The position numbers and the translations under genes were made by a program. The notes beneath the pieces are model-generated. The model saw only the letters and a list, made by a program, of their open reading frames with translations. It was not told the DNA's origin and ran no database searches. Positions 18,099 through 26,940 of a stretch of 56,594 bases of DNA are shown here, piece by piece. The stretch comes from an uncultured Erysipelotrichaceae bacterium. Its GTDB lineage: Bacteria > Bacillota_I > Bacilli_A > Erysipelotrichales > Erysipelotrichaceae. Each line of letters starts with the position of its first letter. Within the stretch, counting starts at the first letter, position 1. The stretch lies in the NCBI GenBank assembly GCA_927435855.1, contig CAKMJZ010000034.1, positions 1-56,594 on the forward strand. Reading direction: 5' to 3'.

Positions 18099-18399
18099 GT
18101 GAATCCTCGCTTAACAAATTACGCAATTGATGTTCAATATACGCGGTTTCAACTAGATAGTCCCCAAAGGAATGCTCATAATTGGGCATGATGTCGATTA
18201 ACTTGCCACTGATTATTCTTTCGGTCTTGGTTTTGATTGTACAATCATCCCCAACCACACATTTTTCATCCACCAGAAATCCCTTGATTCTCAAATGAAA
18301 ATCCGTTTGACGGGTATCTGAAGGTATGTTGGACTGGCGTTGATCAGCTCTCAGATATAACTGTTCGATCAAAACCCAATCACCTTTGATGGCTAGCAT
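18091..18399 (-). CDS. ortA: 2-amino-4-oxopentanoate thiolase, alpha subunit
   Basis: A 102-residue small subunit starting MLAIKGDWVLIEQLYLRADQR. It is mostly beta with conserved segments FLVDEKCVVGDDCTIKT and YEHSFGDYLVETAYIEHQLR. The role is assigned from its place between ord and ortB, its OrtA-like length and its character. It overlaps ord by 7 bases and ortB by 8. Confidence 0.92.
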   Translation of the reverse strand: MLAIKGDWVLIEQLYLRADQRQSNIPSDTRQTDFHLRIKGFLVDEKCVVGDDCTIKTKTERIISGKLIDIMPNYEHSFGDYLVETAYIEHQLRNLLSEDSHE

Positions 18400-19439
18400 A
18401 ACTCTTCCTCGAGATACAGTCTCATATCCCCCAATATCGCTCGTGGCAAAGGTAAATCAAGCATAGTTTTAATACCCGGTCGCGCATTGATCACGGCAGG
18501 TATACTATTGATAGCCATGGCAATCGTACCGATACCGCCATCGACTTCAGGGGTAATGACCATTGATACCGGAGGTGTACCGACGATGGTAATATAATCC
18601 CCAGTAGAGATACCCTCACTTTGCGGTTCGACTTGTTGAGGGTGTTTAAGAGTGATAAAAGGATAATCATTTACATAGGCGATTGCGACCATATCGCATC
18701 CGGCCACATCTCCCGCATCAACGGTAGCATGCGGTGCAACCCGATTGATCGTAGAAACGATCGGACGATTTTTTACTTCGATTTTATCAAAATCGGTATG
18801 AAAAGCTTCGGACATCATCGCCAGACTCTGATCAAATCCGACATGTCCTGCCAATGTTCCTTCTTTTTGACGCTGATAAAACTTGGACACAGAGATGCCG
18901 ACACCTTGTTCGTGCATGACCGATTTGCCAAAAGGTGACAGTGAATTAACTCGGCTGACCTCAATTTTCTCAACATTGGTACACACTGAAGTCAATGCGA
19001 TGACTAAAGCATCCATCATAAATCCCGGATTAATTCCGGTACCCAATACCGTAACTCCGTGCTCCTTCGCTTTACGATGAATCAGCTCGGAAATTTCTTT
19101 GTCTGCAGCCGATGGATAAGCCATTTCTTCAGCAATCGATATGACATTCATCTTTCGTTGTACACAAGCCAATACTTTATCTTTTGAAGTCTTCACAAAT
19201 GAATCCGTACATAAAATAGCAACATCAGCATTGGTTTGACTTAATCCTTCTTCTTCATTTGAAATCATTAACGGAAACGGATTTAACAGTTCGACAAGTT
19301 CATCTACCCGTCGCCCGATCTTATCGCCCCTGGCGATGACAGTAACTATTTCTACACCCTTTTTAGTTGATAATGCTTTGATAACGCCGGCACCCATCGC
19401 ACCGATCCCCCATACACAAACCCGAATGGCTCTGCTCAT
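18393..19439 (-). CDS. ord: 2,4-diaminopentanoate dehydrogenase
   Basis: NAD(P)-dependent oxidative deamination of 2,4-diaminopentanoate to 2-amino-4-oxopentanoate. The 348-residue protein has the N-terminal Rossmann motif VWGIGAMGAGVIKAL and a dihydrodipicolinate-reductase-like layout with GTGINPGFMMD in the catalytic half. The start is supported by AAAGGAG. It is the first gene of the ord-ortA-ortB-oraS-oraE-glmL-orr operon, and its promoter contains a cre site, so catabolite repression is likely. Confidence 0.95.
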   Translation of the reverse strand: MSRAIRVCVWGIGAMGAGVIKALSTKKGVEIVTVIARGDKIGRRVDELVELLNPFPLMISNEEEGLSQTNADVAILCTDSFVKTSKDKVLACVQRKMNVISIAEEMAYPSAADKEISELIHRKAKEHGVTVLGTGINPGFMMDALVIALTSVCTNVEKIEVSRVNSLSPFGKSVMHEQGVGISVSKFYQRQKEGTLAGHVGFDQSLAMMSEAFHTDFDKIEVKNRPIVSTINRVAPHATVDAGDVAGCDMVAIAYVNDYPFITLKHPQQVEPQSEGISTGDYITIVGTPPVSMVITPEVDGGIGTIAMAINSIPAVINARPGIKTMLDLPLPRAILGDMRLYLEEELC

Positions 19440-19456
19440 TTTAATTTCTCCTTTAT

Positions 19457-19470
19457 TGTAAACGCTTTCC
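19457..19470 (+). promoter_or_regulatory. cre site (CcpA operator) at the ord promoter
   Basis: TGTAAACGCTTTCC matches 13 of 14 positions of TGWAANCGNTNWCA. It lies just downstream of the proposed -10, covering roughly +1 to +14 on the minus strand, the usual position for repression of initiation. Confidence 0.87.
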
Positions 19471-19476
19471 TCTTCT

Positions 19477-19505
19477 ATTTTAGCTTAAAAAAAGGGATTT
19501 TTTAA
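19477..19505 (-). promoter_or_regulatory. Promoter of the ornithine-degradation operon
   Basis: The minus strand reads TTAAAA, 17 bases, TAAAAT. The element lies in the 62-base gap after the RND gene, with its -35 touching that gene's stop codon. A weak hairpin with a T7 run (GGG..CCCTTTTTTT) overlaps it and may partly terminate the efflux operon. Confidence 0.6.
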
Positions 19506-22500
19506 CCCCCGTTTTCTCTAATAATCAAATGATACAACACCGGTACGATAACCATTGTCAAAATTGTGGACATTAACAGGCCAAAAAACAATACTAATGC
19601 CATTGGTGAAGTCATTGGATCGTTGGAAATAATCAACGGAACTAATCCGATACACGTTGTCAACGTAGTAAGCATAATTGGACGATAACGTTGATCCACC
19701 GCATCTTTGCAACTGCTGATAACTGATTTACCCATGCGAACCCCTTCATCCATGACTTCCATCAGTAGTATTCCGTTATTTACGACAATTCCAATCAAAC
19801 TTACTGCACCTAACAAAGCCATCGCCTGAATGTCAATTTGGAATATATACAGTCCTAAAAAAACACCTGTTAAGGACAATGGAATACTAGTCATGATAAT
19901 AAGTGGTTTTGATAATTTATCAAACTGTACCAAAAGAATCATGTAAATCAATGCAATGACAATCAGCGCAGAAATCCCTAGATTTGATACCAAATCAGTA
20001 ATATTCTTAAGTTCTCCCTTATAGTCGATTTTTGAGTCGCCAATTAACAAATCTTCATTAATCAACTCTTTAAAAGCAAGTTCAATGGATGCCGCTGAAT
20101 AACCCGGCAATACATCAGCTAAGACTGTCACGGTACGCTTACGGTTTTGTCGGTATATCGAAGGAAGTGTTGCCTGAATGTCCACTCGTGCTAACTGACT
20201 CAGTTGCATATAAGCGTCGGTCGCTGAAGACTTAATAGGTAATCGATAAAGTTGCTCAAGCGAATTGATATCGGCTTTAACCAAAATTTCCATTTCAGTT
20301 CCGCCAGATTTAAATCCCGAAGGAGTCGCACCCATCAAAGCTGTATTGATTTGCTTGACGATGTCATATTTCAAAATGCCGCTGGTTGCAAGATAATCTT
20401 CATCAATTCGAACGACATATTCATATTCTTTTGAAACAAACGAATCACGTATGGAAGTAGTTCCGGGAATCGTTGATAGCAACTCACGAATGTTTGCGGA
20501 TGTAGCAAGAAGATCATCCAAATCTTCCCCATTCAAAGCAAAAACCAACTTTGCTTCAACAGGCATAGCATATTCAAGATATCGAACCTCTACTTTGGCA
20601 CCAATGACAGTCTCATTAATCCTTTGTTGAATAGCAAATCCGAATTCTTCATTGCTCTTATACAAACTGTCTGTCAAGTCAATTGTTAATAACAGTTGAG
20701 CAACATCTAACGCCGGACTGCTGTTAACCACGGTAATGAAAAATTTAGGTAATCCCGTTCCCACGGATGAGGTCACACTTTTTACCTCTGAAAATTCTGT
20801 GACTAACTGATAAATCTGATCATGAATTTCTGATGTTTTCTCTAAAGAAGCTGACTCAGCTTCAACATTGATATAAATGACAGGTTTATCAGAATACGGA
20901 AAGAAGCTCATGTTTAGCTGAGTAAACAACAATGCCGCAATCAGCAACGTGGCAAAAGCTAAGGCAATTGCCATCTTAGGATATCGCAATCCTGCAATCA
21001 ACATTTCATCGAAAAAACGACGAACCGGGGAGCGTTTAGTTTTCTCAATACGCTGCTGACTTTCCGGTTTGAAAAATAGATAGGCAAATACAGGTAAAAT
21101 AAGCATCGCTGTAAAATATGAAGCGATGAGCGTTGAGATTATGACGATTGGAATAGTAGCAACTGTTTTACCAATGACACCAGGGATAAACAATAAGATT
21201 CCAAAAGTGACAATCGTTGTCAGCGTTGACGTAAAAATCGGCCGTGAAGTTTCTTTGACCGCATTTTCAATAGCCAACAGTTTCTCTTCGCCATCATTCA
21301 AACGGCTTTGAATCGCCTCACAAATGACGATACCATTATCAACCAGTATTCCCAAAGAGATGATCAGTGCCGCAATTGATATGAAGTGAAACTCGATTTT
21401 CATTAAGAACATCACAATAAATGTAACCAAAATAGAAATTGGCAGAATGATTGACATGATCAGAGCATTGCGAAGATGAACACCGATCATAACGATAATT
21501 ACAATTAAAACAATGCTTTCCAGCAAATTGAAAATAAAGGAATTAATCGAGCGATCGATATCTTCTGGTGAATAAGTCACTTCCGAAAACTCAATATCCT
21601 GAGGAACTTGAGCCTTCATTGCATCAATTACTTTTCGAACATTTCCACCAATGATGACCGCATTGGTATCATTTTCAAAATAACCGGTAAGCAATACAGC
21701 ATTTTGTCCGTTATGTTGATAAAAGTACTGATTTTTCGCTTCAATACTGATTGTTGCAACATCTTTTAAACGTACGAAACCGACCTGCTCCATTGAACCG
21801 CTAATGACGATATTTTCTATATCTTTAAGCGTCTCAAAGGTTGCCGGTGTTTGAACATTGATTTTGGAATCATCATAATCAATTGAACCTGAAGGAATCG
21901 TTAGATTTTGAGCTTGAAGCAAACCGACGATTGTTTCCATCGAGACTCGATATAAATACAAATCGTCGATATTAACATTAATGACGACTTGTTTCTCAAG
22001 ATTTCCATCGATATCAACACGCGTGACTCCATTGACCTGCTCTATTTCTGTCTGGATGCTTTGTGCATACGTAACCAAATCATCCATGTTATATTCATCA
22101 TTGGATAAAGAAATGATAAATTGCGGAACCTCAGTTAGATCACTTTTAATCACACTTTCCATCGCTAAAGGCGGAAGTTCTTTTTGCACATCAGCCATTA
22201 ACTCACGTACACCTGCCATTGCAACATCCGCATCAACATCGATTTTAAACATGATCACGACCACCGAAGCACTATTGACAGAGTATGAATCTAGAACATC
22301 GATCCCAGCTAAACGACTAAGTTTATCTTCGATTTTCTTGGTTACCATCTCTTCGACTTCAGTAGAAGTCGCCCCCGGATACACCGTTGTGATTAATGCC
22401 GCTGGAAGGTTGGTGTTGGGATTCTCCTGTTTAGGAATCAGATAATAGCTGTACATACCGAAGAAAACGAAAAATATCAAGGATAAAAGCACGATTTGTC

Positions 22501-22534
22501 GCTTCAAAATGAATAATTTTACAAGTTTACTCAT
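19502..22534 (-). CDS. RND-family efflux transporter (AcrB/HAE1-like permease)
   Basis: A proton-driven exporter of about 1010 residues. MSKLVKLFILKRQIVLLSL is the first membrane helix, then two large extracytoplasmic loops and two bundles of helices. TM4 carries LGILVDNGIVICEA with a single proton-relay aspartate; TM10 carries IGIVVNNGILLMEV. The start MSKLVK is chosen over the longer track ORF because of GAGGT and an 8-base ATGAGTAA overlap with the adaptor gene. It pairs with the adaptor and TetR genes upstream. No outer-membrane channel gene is present, as expected for a Gram-positive. The substrate is unknown (drugs or lipids are possible). Confidence 0.93.
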   Translation of the reverse strand: MSKLVKLFILKRQIVLLSLIFFVFFGMYSYYLIPKQENPNTNLPAALITTVYPGATSTEVEEMVTKKIEDKLSRLAGIDVLDSYSVNSASVVVIMFKIDVDADVAMAGVRELMADVQKELPPLAMESVIKSDLTEVPQFIISLSNDEYNMDDLVTYAQSIQTEIEQVNGVTRVDIDGNLEKQVVINVNIDDLYLYRVSMETIVGLLQAQNLTIPSGSIDYDDSKINVQTPATFETLKDIENIVISGSMEQVGFVRLKDVATISIEAKNQYFYQHNGQNAVLLTGYFENDTNAVIIGGNVRKVIDAMKAQVPQDIEFSEVTYSPEDIDRSINSFIFNLLESIVLIVIIVMIGVHLRNALIMSIILPISILVTFIVMFLMKIEFHFISIAALIISLGILVDNGIVICEAIQSRLNDGEEKLLAIENAVKETSRPIFTSTLTTIVTFGILLFIPGVIGKTVATIPIVIISTLIASYFTAMLILPVFAYLFFKPESQQRIEKTKRSPVRRFFDEMLIAGLRYPKMAIALAFATLLIAALLFTQLNMSFFPYSDKPVIYINVEAESASLEKTSEIHDQIYQLVTEFSEVKSVTSSVGTGLPKFFITVVNSSPALDVAQLLLTIDLTDSLYKSNEEFGFAIQQRINETVIGAKVEVRYLEYAMPVEAKLVFALNGEDLDDLLATSANIRELLSTIPGTTSIRDSFVSKEYEYVVRIDEDYLATSGILKYDIVKQINTALMGATPSGFKSGGTEMEILVKADINSLEQLYRLPIKSSATDAYMQLSQLARVDIQATLPSIYRQNRKRTVTVLADVLPGYSAASIELAFKELINEDLLIGDSKIDYKGELKNITDLVSNLGISALIVIALIYMILLVQFDKLSKPLIIMTSIPLSLTGVFLGLYIFQIDIQAMALLGAVSLIGIVVNNGILLMEVMDEGVRMGKSVISSCKDAVDQRYRPIMLTTLTTCIGLVPLIISNDPMTSPMALVLFFGLLMSTILTMVIVPVLYHLIIRENGG

Positions 22535-23834
22535 TTTCGATGACCTCAGCAATCTTCACTCTGACACCCGGCCTTACCAGTCGTCCTCCTTCAATGACAA
22601 CAAGATCACCTATACTTAGACCAGTGGTAAGTACCATTTGGTTATTTATCGTTGTTAAAATTACTTTACGCTTAACAATTCGATCATCAACAACAATATA
22701 TACATAGTCTTCTCCATCGTTTTGAATGATGTTGAGCATCAGCCAAATCCCAGTGCGTACACCTAGATCAATAGAAACACCAGCAGTTTCTCCAATATTG
22801 ACTTGCGAATAGTCATCAATTGAAATGTAAGCTTGATACGTACGGCTCATCGAATCCGGAATTTTCGCGATTTCATAGACTTTTCCAACATAATTTACCT
22901 GATTGACGGTAATTTCAGCATTTTGACCGGTTTTAATCGTGTTAATCATGGTTTGAGAGACACCGATGACCGCAGACATCTGATAGGACGAAACAACAAC
23001 GACCGGAGCTAACGGTGTTGCTAGTTCCCCACTGTTTGATACGACTTTAACGACAAATCCATCCATACTGGCAAATAAGCGTGTAGACTCCAAATTATTA
23101 TTGGCATAAGTTAAGTTGTTTTTAGCAATTGTATATTGTGAATTCGCCGCATCATAACTAGCCTTTGCTGCCTGATAGCGGGAGTAAGCAATGTCTACTT
23201 CAACTGGAGTACCATTGGCCACAGAAGCATCATACTCTGCTTTAGCAGTCGTGGCTTCAATATTTTTTGCTGTGTAATCAATAAATGAGGCATTTGCCTG
23301 AGCAGATCCTTCCCCAAATTCAGAAAGGTCAGATTGATATTGCTCAAATGCTTGATCAGCGATATCTTGCTTAATTAAGTAGTCTTGCTTTAACATTTCC
23401 AAAGCTTCATCGGCATTATCCTTTTTATTCAAGTAATCCTGCTCTTCTGCCTTCATGTTTGCGGCTGCCTGACGACGCTGAGAATCAGCGGCTTTTAGAT
23501 TCTCTTGGGCATTACGCACTTGAATCTGGGCCTGTTGAGAATCTATGGAAGCAAGCAGTGTACCTTTTTTGACATTTTGACCTTCAGTCACATATACACG
23601 TTCAATCGTTCCAATCGTAGCAAATGTTGCCTGTTGGATGGTTTTCGGCTGTATGACGCCAATATACTTAGCAAATTCATCATTAGAAGTTTCACTGATG
23701 TTCAATACGCGAACTTGTGTTACTTTTTCATCAGTGACCACTGGTTCATCGTTATCAGAAAAGAGAACCGATATTCCGATTCCCGTGATTATCATAAGAA
23801 CAATAACGATGACTTGCCATCTATTTTTTCTCAT
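22527..23834 (-). CDS. RND adaptor protein (membrane fusion protein, HlyD/AcrA type)
   Basis: A 435-residue periplasmic-adaptor-like protein anchored by an N-terminal helix (RWQVIVIVLMIITGIGISVLF). The lipoyl/barrel half QATFATIGTIERVYVTEGQNVKKGTLLASI is followed by a long coiled-coil hairpin (about 100-240). The returning lipoyl half (LFASMDGFVVKVVSNSGEL), beta-barrel and membrane-proximal domains follow. It starts with AGGAGAATTGC and overlaps tetR by 14 bases and the permease by 8, so the three genes form one unit. Confidence 0.92.
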   Translation of the reverse strand: MRKNRWQVIVIVLMIITGIGISVLFSDNDEPVVTDEKVTQVRVLNISETSNDEFAKYIGVIQPKTIQQATFATIGTIERVYVTEGQNVKKGTLLASIDSQQAQIQVRNAQENLKAADSQRRQAAANMKAEEQDYLNKKDNADEALEMLKQDYLIKQDIADQAFEQYQSDLSEFGEGSAQANASFIDYTAKNIEATTAKAEYDASVANGTPVEVDIAYSRYQAAKASYDAANSQYTIAKNNLTYANNNLESTRLFASMDGFVVKVVSNSGELATPLAPVVVVSSYQMSAVIGVSQTMINTIKTGQNAEITVNQVNYVGKVYEIAKIPDSMSRTYQAYISIDDYSQVNIGETAGVSIDLGVRTGIWLMLNIIQNDGEDYVYIVVDDRIVKRKVILTTINNQMVLTTGLSIGDLVVIEGGRLVRPGVRVKIAEVIENE

Positions 23835-24447
23835 AATGCAATTCTCCTGCTGATATCATCAAAGTAAAAAGATTCAAATAAGTCATGATCATCCACTCGA
23901 TTTCTTCCTGTGCACTATCTTGAGAGTCTTCAAAAAGTCGAACTAACCCGCAGAAAATAGCACTGGCTAACATAGATGTTATCATGTCGGTACGTCGATC
24001 AAACAGATCGACTTGTGAAAACCATCGCTCGACCATAACGGTTATGATTCTTTTTATGGAAGTAACCACCTGATCAGCCATCCGCTGATGACGAATCAGT
24101 GTCATAAATTCTTTCCTTTCAGTTTCAAATATATGAGCGAAACCCATCGATAAGCGACGAATTCGTGCATCAAATTCAGCACTTCGACCTTGCTCATTCG
24201 AAATGTTCGTTGGTAGATTTTGTATTTCTCCGGTAATGATTTTATCAATCTTATCGATTGTCGATGACAATAAAGCATCCGCCAAATCTTCCTTATTTTC
24301 AAAATAGCGATAAAGATTTCCAACGGTCATGTGAGCTGCTTTAGCGATATTACGCATGGAAGCACCTTCATAACCATGGTTATAAAACTCGTTTCTGGCG
24401 GATTGGATGATTGCTTCTTTTAACTCAGGTTTTAGGATTTGTGCCAT
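23821..24447 (-). CDS. TetR-family transcriptional regulator of the efflux operon
   Basis: A 208-residue protein with an N-terminal TetR helix-turn-helix: AIIQSARNEFYNHGYEGASMRNIAKAAHMTVGNLYRYFENKEDL. The C-terminal domain would bind a ligand. GGAGGG precedes the ATG. It is the first gene of the tetR-adaptor-RND operon and probably represses its own promoter, which contains two small palindromes. Confidence 0.93.
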   Translation of the reverse strand: MAQILKPELKEAIIQSARNEFYNHGYEGASMRNIAKAAHMTVGNLYRYFENKEDLADALLSSTIDKIDKIITGEIQNLPTNISNEQGRSAEFDARIRRLSMGFAHIFETERKEFMTLIRHQRMADQVVTSIKRIITVMVERWFSQVDLFDRRTDMITSMLASAIFCGLVRLFEDSQDSAQEEIEWMIMTYLNLFTLMISAGELHYEKK

Positions 24448-24473
24448 AACTAACCCTCCCGTCTTATAGTATT

Positions 24474-24502
24474 AGTATACACCTGTTCACTGCTCAGTTC
24501 AA
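24474..24502 (-). promoter_or_regulatory. Promoter of the tetR-RND operon with candidate operator palindromes
   Basis: The minus strand reads TTGAAC, 17 bases, TATACT. The palindrome ACTGCTCAGT (24489-24498) lies at the -35 and spacer. GTATTAGTATAC (24469-24480) overlaps the -10. Either could be the TetR-family operator. Confidence 0.65.
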
Positions 24503-24503
24503 A

Positions 24504-24525
24504 TAAAAAAGTCGTTTCCGACTTT
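24504..24525 (-). terminator. Intrinsic terminator after rpsO
   Basis: The minus strand reads AAAGTCG-GAAA-CGACTTT followed by TTTATTT, a GNRA-loop hairpin. Confidence 0.9.
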
Positions 24526-24533
24526 CTTACAAA

Positions 24534-24800
24534 TTACTTTCTTAAGTTTAAGCGACTGACTAATTCACGATAGCGATTGACATCGTTATTACGAAGATAA
24601 GTCAGAAAGCTACGGCGTTGGCCAACCATTTTCAATAATCCGCGTAGTGAATGGTAATCTTTCTTGTGGACTTTCAAGTGCTCTGTTAAGACGTTGATTT
24701 TCGTCGTTAATACAGCTACTTGAACTTCAACAGAACCGGTATCACCTTCAGCACGTGCGAAATCTTTGATGATCGCCTGCTTTAGTTCTTTTGAAATCAT
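24534..24800 (-). CDS. rpsO: 30S ribosomal protein S15
   Basis: An 88-residue primary binder of 16S rRNA in the 30S platform. It is recognised from [74 protein letters not shown] lies before the ATG. It has its own promoter about 75 bases upstream and its own terminator. It is separated from its usual neighbour pnp. Confidence 0.98.
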   Translation of the reverse strand: MISKELKQAIIKDFARAEGDTGSVEVQVAVLTTKINVLTEHLKVHKKDYHSLRGLLKMVGQRRSFLTYLRNNDVNRYRELVSRLNLRK

Positions 24801-24875
24801 TTTTTTCCTCCATTTTTTCTAGACCTTCATATCCGAGTAATGGGACGAGGCATCCGCAAAACCCAGAAATAAAGC
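24801..24875 (-). promoter_or_regulatory. rpsO 5' leader, possible S15 autoregulatory element
   Basis: About 75 transcribed bases before rpsO include GGATGCCTCGTCCC and GGATATGAAGG segments that could form stems. Autoregulation by S15 binding its leader is known in several phyla. No specific published structure can be confirmed here by eye. Confidence 0.35.
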
Positions 24876-24881
24876 ATGTGT

Positions 24882-24910
24882 ATTTTAACATATTTTACAG
24901 ATTGGTGCAA
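24882..24910 (-). promoter_or_regulatory. Promoter of rpsO
   Basis: The minus strand reads TTGCAC, 17 bases, TAAAAT, with a TG one base upstream of the -10 (TGTTAAAAT). It diverges from the dehydrogenase promoter. Confidence 0.8.
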
Positions 24911-24925
24911 GTAACGAAATTGACA

Positions 24926-24934
24926 TGCTATAAT
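24926..24934 (+). promoter_or_regulatory. Extended -10 promoter of the hydroxyacid dehydrogenase gene
   Basis: TGCTATAAT is a full extended -10. No good -35 is seen 17 bases upstream. The start codon is at 24956 with AAAGGAG between. Confidence 0.75.
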
Positions 24935-24955
24935 ATTTCCAAAGGAGTGTTGTAA

Positions 24956-25819
24956 ATGAAAAAAATAACTTGGATTGGAACCGGTGTCATGGGTAATGGC
25001 ATGGTATCGCATCTGATCAATGCCGGCTATCCGGTAAATGTGTATACGCGCAGTAAAGAAAAAGCTGAGAATCTAAAAGATAAAGCAACCGTATGTGACA
25101 CGATTGCGGATGCTGTTAAGGATGCTGATATCGTGATCTCTATGGTTGGCTATCCTAAAGATGTCGAATCCGTGTATGCCGGAGCAGATGGAGTATTTAA
25201 TAATGTCAAAAAAGGAACACTTTGTATCGATATGACTACCTCATCTCCCACATTAGCTGAGAAACTGTACGTTTTAGCTCAATCGCATGACTTGAGAATG
25301 TTGGACGCTCCGGTATCCGGAGGAGACATCGGCGCGAAGAACGCTACACTTTCAATCATGGTTGGAGGAGATCAACGTGACTTTGATGAAGCAAGTGAGT
25401 TGTTTTCTCTGATGGGAAAAAGTATTACTCATATTGGCAAAGCGGGAGCAGGACAACACTGCAAAATGGCCAATCAAATCGTCGTTGCCGGCAATATAGC
25501 AGCTATCAGTGAAAGTATGCATTACGCTCAAAATGCCGGAGTCGATCCCAATATCGTTTTACAAGCCATTTCCGGTGGTGCTGCCGGTTCATGGCAAGTC
25601 AGTAATAACGGTCCGAAAATATTAAAGGAGAATTTTGATCCGGGATTCTATATTCATCATTTTATCAAAGATTTGACATTAGTCGAAGAGGAAGCCGGCA
25701 AAGCCGGAATAGTTCTTCCTGTCGCACATCAGGTTTTAGAGCTTTACCATCAGCTGCTTGATGAAGGTTATGGTCAATTGGGAACCCAAGCATTGATCAA
25801 AGCCTACAAGAAAGATTAG
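24956..25819 (+). CDS. NAD(P)-dependent beta-hydroxyacid dehydrogenase family protein
   Basis: A 287-residue member of the 3-hydroxyisobutyrate/tartronate-semialdehyde reductase family. It has the N-terminal Rossmann motif WIGTGVMGNGM, the substrate motif LDAPVSGGDIGAK, and the catalytic lysine in GAGQHCKMANQ. HHFIKDLTLVEEEA closes the all-helical C-terminal domain. It reversibly oxidises a short-chain beta-hydroxyacid; the substrate cannot be read from sequence. It stands alone between divergent rpsO and convergent hemW. Confidence 0.9.
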   Translation: MKKITWIGTGVMGNGMVSHLINAGYPVNVYTRSKEKAENLKDKATVCDTIADAVKDADIVISMVGYPKDVESVYAGADGVFNNVKKGTLCIDMTTSSPTLAEKLYVLAQSHDLRMLDAPVSGGDIGAKNATLSIMVGGDQRDFDEASELFSLMGKSITHIGKAGAGQHCKMANQIVVAGNIAAISESMHYAQNAGVDPNIVLQAISGGAAGSWQVSNNGPKILKENFDPGFYIHHFIKDLTLVEEEAGKAGIVLPVAHQVLELYHQLLDEGYGQLGTQALIKAYKKD

Positions 25820-25838
25820 TTTGACCTATCTGGTCAAA
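25820..25838. terminator. Hairpin between convergent genes
   Basis: TTTGACC-TATCT-GGTCAAA lies between the dehydrogenase gene and the hemW stop, overlapping the latter. The T runs are short on both sides, so termination would be weak. Confidence 0.4.
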
Positions 25839-26940
25839 TTTCCATAAAGTCTATTAGTAAATCGTGTAAAAACAAACGTCCGTCATCACTTGGAAATATA
25901 AGGGTGTCGCTGAGGATCAGCCACCCTTTTTCTATGTTTTTGACGATGGCATCTTTAAAGACAACTTCGATAGTAACACCGAATCGATCACTAAAACGCA
26001 CTTTCTCAATACCCTTCTTCAACCGCAACCCCATCATCACAAATTCAAACATCTCATCAACCGTTGACAATCGGATATCTTCATCGAACACGATTCCTTC
26101 AGTCAAATATCGATGAATATTCTTTGTGACCGTGTAGCGGCGATGACCTTCTTTACCTGAAGCTCCCGGTCCGATAGCCACGAAATCTTCATAATGCCAG
26201 TAAGTAAGGTTATGACGGCTTTCCTTATCAGGCAGACAGAAATTACTGATTTCATAGTGCAAATATCCGGCATCACTCAGCATATTTTCAGCTAACTGAT
26301 AAAAATCTCCTTCAAGTGAATTATCGACACTTTTAATGTGCTTTCTTTCAAATGCGGAATTGGGCTCGATCGTCAAGGCGTACAGTGAAACATGAGGGAG
26401 TTTCTGATTAATCATCCAAGTCAACGTTTCCTTAAAATCATCTAAGTTCTGCGTAGGCAATCCATACATTCCATCTGCCGAAATATTATCAATGCCATGT
26501 TTTCGCAATAGTGTAATGACATTCTCAGCATCCTCTAAAGTATGTTTACGTCCGATTAGATTTAACAGTTTTGACTGAACTGATTGAACACCCAGTGAAA
26601 TGCGATTGACACCATATTCAACACACAGTTCGATCTTATCTTCACTAAAGTTCTCGGGATTAGCTTCCATAGTGAATTCACACTCAACCGCACGAAAAGG
26701 TTTTATCATTCTAAGCATTATTTCTAACTGTTTGACTGAAAGCGCACTGGGCGTTCCACCACCGATATAAATCGTCTCAAAGGTTTCGCCCTGTCTAAGA
26801 GATAAATCTTCCTCACAACGCCTTAAAAAGCGGTCTGCGAGGTCTTGGTGATAGCCGACGCGCACAAAGTCACAATACTCGCAAATGTGCTGACAAAAAG
26901 GAATATGAATATAAAGCGACTTCGCTTTACTTTGCTCCAT
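25834..26940 (-). CDS. hemW: HemW-type radical SAM heme chaperone (formerly HemN-like)
   Basis: A 368-residue radical SAM protein. HIPFCQHICEYCDF gives the CxxxCxxC cluster motif, followed by IYIGGGTPSAL and NPENFSEDKI. It lacks the N-terminal extension of true HemN coproporphyrinogen dehydrogenase, so it is better viewed as HemW, which carries heme to apoproteins. The start overlaps the MazG-like gene by 14 bases. In B. subtilis the same gene follows lepA directly; here tpl and the MazG-like gene lie between. Confidence 0.93.
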   Translation of the reverse strand: MEQSKAKSLYIHIPFCQHICEYCDFVRVGYHQDLADRFLRRCEEDLSLRQGETFETIYIGGGTPSALSVKQLEIMLRMIKPFRAVECEFTMEANPENFSEDKIELCVEYGVNRISLGVQSVQSKLLNLIGRKHTLEDAENVITLLRKHGIDNISADGMYGLPTQNLDDFKETLTWMINQKLPHVSLYALTIEPNSAFERKHIKSVDNSLEGDFYQLAENMLSDAGYLHYEISNFCLPDKESRHNLTYWHYEDFVAIGPGASGKEGHRRYTVTKNIHRYLTEGIVFDEDIRLSTVDEMFEFVMMGLRLKKGIEKVRFSDRFGVTIEVVFKDAIVKNIEKGWLILSDTLIFPSDDGRLFLHDLLIDFMEI

